The position numbers and the translations under genes are program-made. From the NCBI GenBank assembly GCA_001870995.2, contig MLAV02000008.1:186001-250000 (forward strand): a stretch of DNA of 64,000 nt, in the 5' to 3' direction. Below are positions 62,730-64,000 of this stretch, piece by piece. Within the stretch, counting starts at the first letter, position 1. Each line of letters begins with the position of its first letter. The notes under the pieces were generated by a model. It saw only the letters and a list, made by a program, of their open reading frames with translations. It did not search any database and was not told the DNA's origin. The DNA comes from Chitinophaga sp. CB10 (GTDB taxonomy: Bacteria > Bacteroidota > Bacteroidia > Chitinophagales > Chitinophagaceae).

Positions 62730-63581
62730 TTATTTCATGCGCAGTACGGAGAATACGGAGAAGTGGTCAGAGGCGTATCTGCCGCCCCAGCTTTCAGAGA
62801 TCGTTGCATGTTTTAACACCTCCACATTCCCTTTCAGGAAAATATAATCGATCGGCGCAGGCTCCGCCTCGCCCTGTTTCCAGCCGTTGAAAGTGCCAAC
62901 AGGACCGAAGTGTGGCGTTTTACTCTTGCTTTTACTGTCGGTGAGAGATAAAGGGTCACTAACGTTAGTGATTACACGAATAGGCTCGTCATCCGGCGTG
63001 GCGTTGAAATCCCCGGTAATAATGGCCGCTGTTTTGCCGGCAATGTCATGTACCTTTTGCAGCAGGAGCTTCGCGCTTTCCCTGCGGGCAACCTTGCCCA
63101 TGTGGTCAAAATGGGTATTGAAATGGTAGAATATCTTTCCGCTTTTCCTGTCCTTAAACTTACCATAGGTAACGATGCGGGTAATGGCGGCATCCCAGCC
63201 TTTGGAGCCCGGCACGGCAGGCGTTTCAGAGAGCCAGAAGGTTTGTTGATCCAACACCTGCAGCCTCGCGGTATCGTAGAAAATAGCTGAAAATTCCCCC
63301 TTCGTTTTACCGTCATCTCTCCCCACCCCGATATATTTATAACCTGGTAACAGCTGCTGTAAATCCAGCATCTGGTCGTATAACGCTTCCTGTACACCGA
63401 GGGTGTTTACCTCGAAGAACTGCACGGTAGCGGCTACTTTATCCTTGCGGTATGGCCAGGCGTTCAGGCTGTCGTGCGGGGTATTCATGCGGATGTTAAA
63501 CGACATTACATGCAGGGGCTGTTGCGCAAATGCAGCGCAGCCGGCCAGCAAAAATAAAAGGACGGTAACGGCTTTTTTCAT
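62730..63581 (-). CDS. Secreted endonuclease/exonuclease/phosphatase family protein
   Basis: The 283-residue protein has a signal peptide (VTVLLFLLAGCAAFAQ; the Gly-Cys could alternatively be lipidated). The EEP motifs follow: MSFNIRMNT, GVQEAL, FNTHFDHMG, ITGDFNATPDD, DYIFLKG and SDHFSVFS. Metal-dependent phosphodiester or phosphate ester cleavage is expected. Bacteroidota have many secreted members of this group, whose substrates (DNA, lipids or inositol phosphates) are mostly untested. Confidence 0.9.
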   Translation of the reverse strand: MKKAVTVLLFLLAGCAAFAQQPLHVMSFNIRMNTPHDSLNAWPYRKDKVAATVQFFEVNTLGVQEALYDQMLDLQQLLPGYKYIGVGRDDGKTKGEFSAIFYDTARLQVLDQQTFWLSETPAVPGSKGWDAAITRIVTYGKFKDRKSGKIFYHFNTHFDHMGKVARRESAKLLLQKVHDIAGKTAAIITGDFNATPDDEPIRVITNVSDPLSLTDSKSKSKTPHFGPVGTFNGWKQGEAEPAPIDYIFLKGNVEVLKHATISESWGGRYASDHFSVFSVLRMK

Positions 63582-63702
63582 TAGTCAATCGATTTAGCAG
63601 GTAAAAATAAGTAAGGAGGATGGAAACGCATGTTATTTTTACACTAACGGATGGTATGCGTTAATGCTTGCATGCCGACCAATATTTAGCTGGCAGTATT
63701 CC

Positions 63703-64000
63703 CTACCGGATAAACCGGTTCAACTGTAAAATCAAATCCGGGTCCGGGCAATTTACCAGGTACTTCTCTCTTTCGCTATACCGGCAAACACCGGGATAAT
63801 CCCCCCGGTATGACCCGATGTTTTCAATAATCTGGAAATGCAGATGCGGCGGCCACCCGCCATTTTCCGACGGCAGCCCGAACCAGGCCAGCTGCTGCCC
63901 GGCAATGACCGGCATGTTTTCGTACAGCCCCTGCAGGTTGGAGAGGCTCATATGCCCGTACAGGGTGTGAAACGTATAGCCTTCCAGGGTATGCTGCAGG
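63703..64000 (-). CDS. M23 family metallopeptidase, C-terminal part (runs off the window edge)
   Basis: The last 99 residues are visible. YTFHTLYGHMS and GWPPHLHFQI are the zinc-binding blocks of LytM-type (M23) peptidoglycan endopeptidases. The closing part, GDYPGVCRYSEREKYLVNCPDPDLIL, is an extension seen in M23 proteins of this type and may belong to a larger multidomain protein. The frame continues past position 64000. Confidence 0.8.
   Translation of the reverse strand, partial: LQHTLEGYTFHTLYGHMSLSNLQGLYENMPVIAGQQLAWFGLPSENGGWPPHLHFQIIENIGSYRGDYPGVCRYSEREKYLVNCPDPDLILQLNRFIR

Noticed and set aside
1..64000. tRNA, rRNA, insertion sequence, prophage or attachment sites
   Set aside because: Intergenic gaps were read for cloverleaf-like arms, terminal repeats and transposase or integrase motifs; none was seen. 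Small structured RNAs cannot be excluded by eye.

Overview
The window looks like a chromosomal segment of a Bacteroidota bacterium, most likely family Chitinophagaceae and plausibly Chitinophaga (the genus is inferred from overall gene content, not proven). The evidence is lineage-typical families (DUF4293, a SusC/CarboxypepD_reg-type TonB receptor, MBOAT/SGNH pairs, PhoB/PhoR with Porin_O_P, a WYL regulator), mostly weak Shine-Dalgarno signals, and many start regions preceded by the Bacteroidota -7 element TAnnTTTG. No rRNA, tRNA, CRISPR array, insertion sequence or phage gene is visible. This is housekeeping core chromosome, densely packed, with intrinsic terminators at many unit ends.

Layout. 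1-3.6 kb: edge of an adenine deaminase gene, a LolA-like secreted protein, a WYL regulator and a peroxiredoxin with a possible PerR-like operator. 3.9-7.2 kb (minus): three rRNA-modification genes (rlmN, an RluB-type synthase with a repetitive basic N-terminus, an RluA-type synthase). 7.4-19.4 kb: PcaF-like thiolase, ECF sigma factor, uvrA, DUF4293 protein, malic enzyme maeB, a kinase-like unknown, MlaE/MlaF-type lipid transporter genes and sucD. 19.5-28.7 kb: a 2016-residue alpha-2-macroglobulin with an intact thioester motif, an FAD oxidoreductase and aspS. 28.9-33.7 kb: a glucosaminidase and a three-gene SGNH-SGNH-MBOAT cluster that probably O-acetylates a cell-surface glycan. 33.7-38.1 kb: AraC/GyrI regulator, phosphate-type porin and a PhoR/PhoB-like pair. 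38.2-43.2 kb: DUF1003 protein, then a secreted protein with a clan CD (caspase/CHAT-like) His/Cys signature followed by an ABC exporter. 43.4-47.8 kb: ATP synthase genes atpB-E-F-H-A, without gamma, beta or epsilon. 48.2-51.0 kb: a TonB-dependent receptor and its small periplasmic partner. 51.1-55.1 kb: pdxA diverging from rsmA, a 2-hydroxyacid dehydrogenase, greA with a terminator-like hairpin in its leader, and a HIT protein. 55.1-64 kb: two related OmpR-type regulators without adjacent kinases, ruvC, ruvB, a flippase-like membrane protein that seems to use a CTG start, a DUF3108 protein, an M28 peptidase, a lipoprotein, an endonuclease/exonuclease/phosphatase protein and the end of an M23 peptidase.

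The points most worth follow-up are the putative clan CD peptidase with its exporter, the greA leader hairpin, the SGNH-SGNH-MBOAT module, the TTAACR direct repeats upstream of the porin next to phoBR-like genes, the possible PerR box at the peroxiredoxin, the kinase-like unknown protein, and several promoters so close to the start codon that leaderless mRNAs are predicted.
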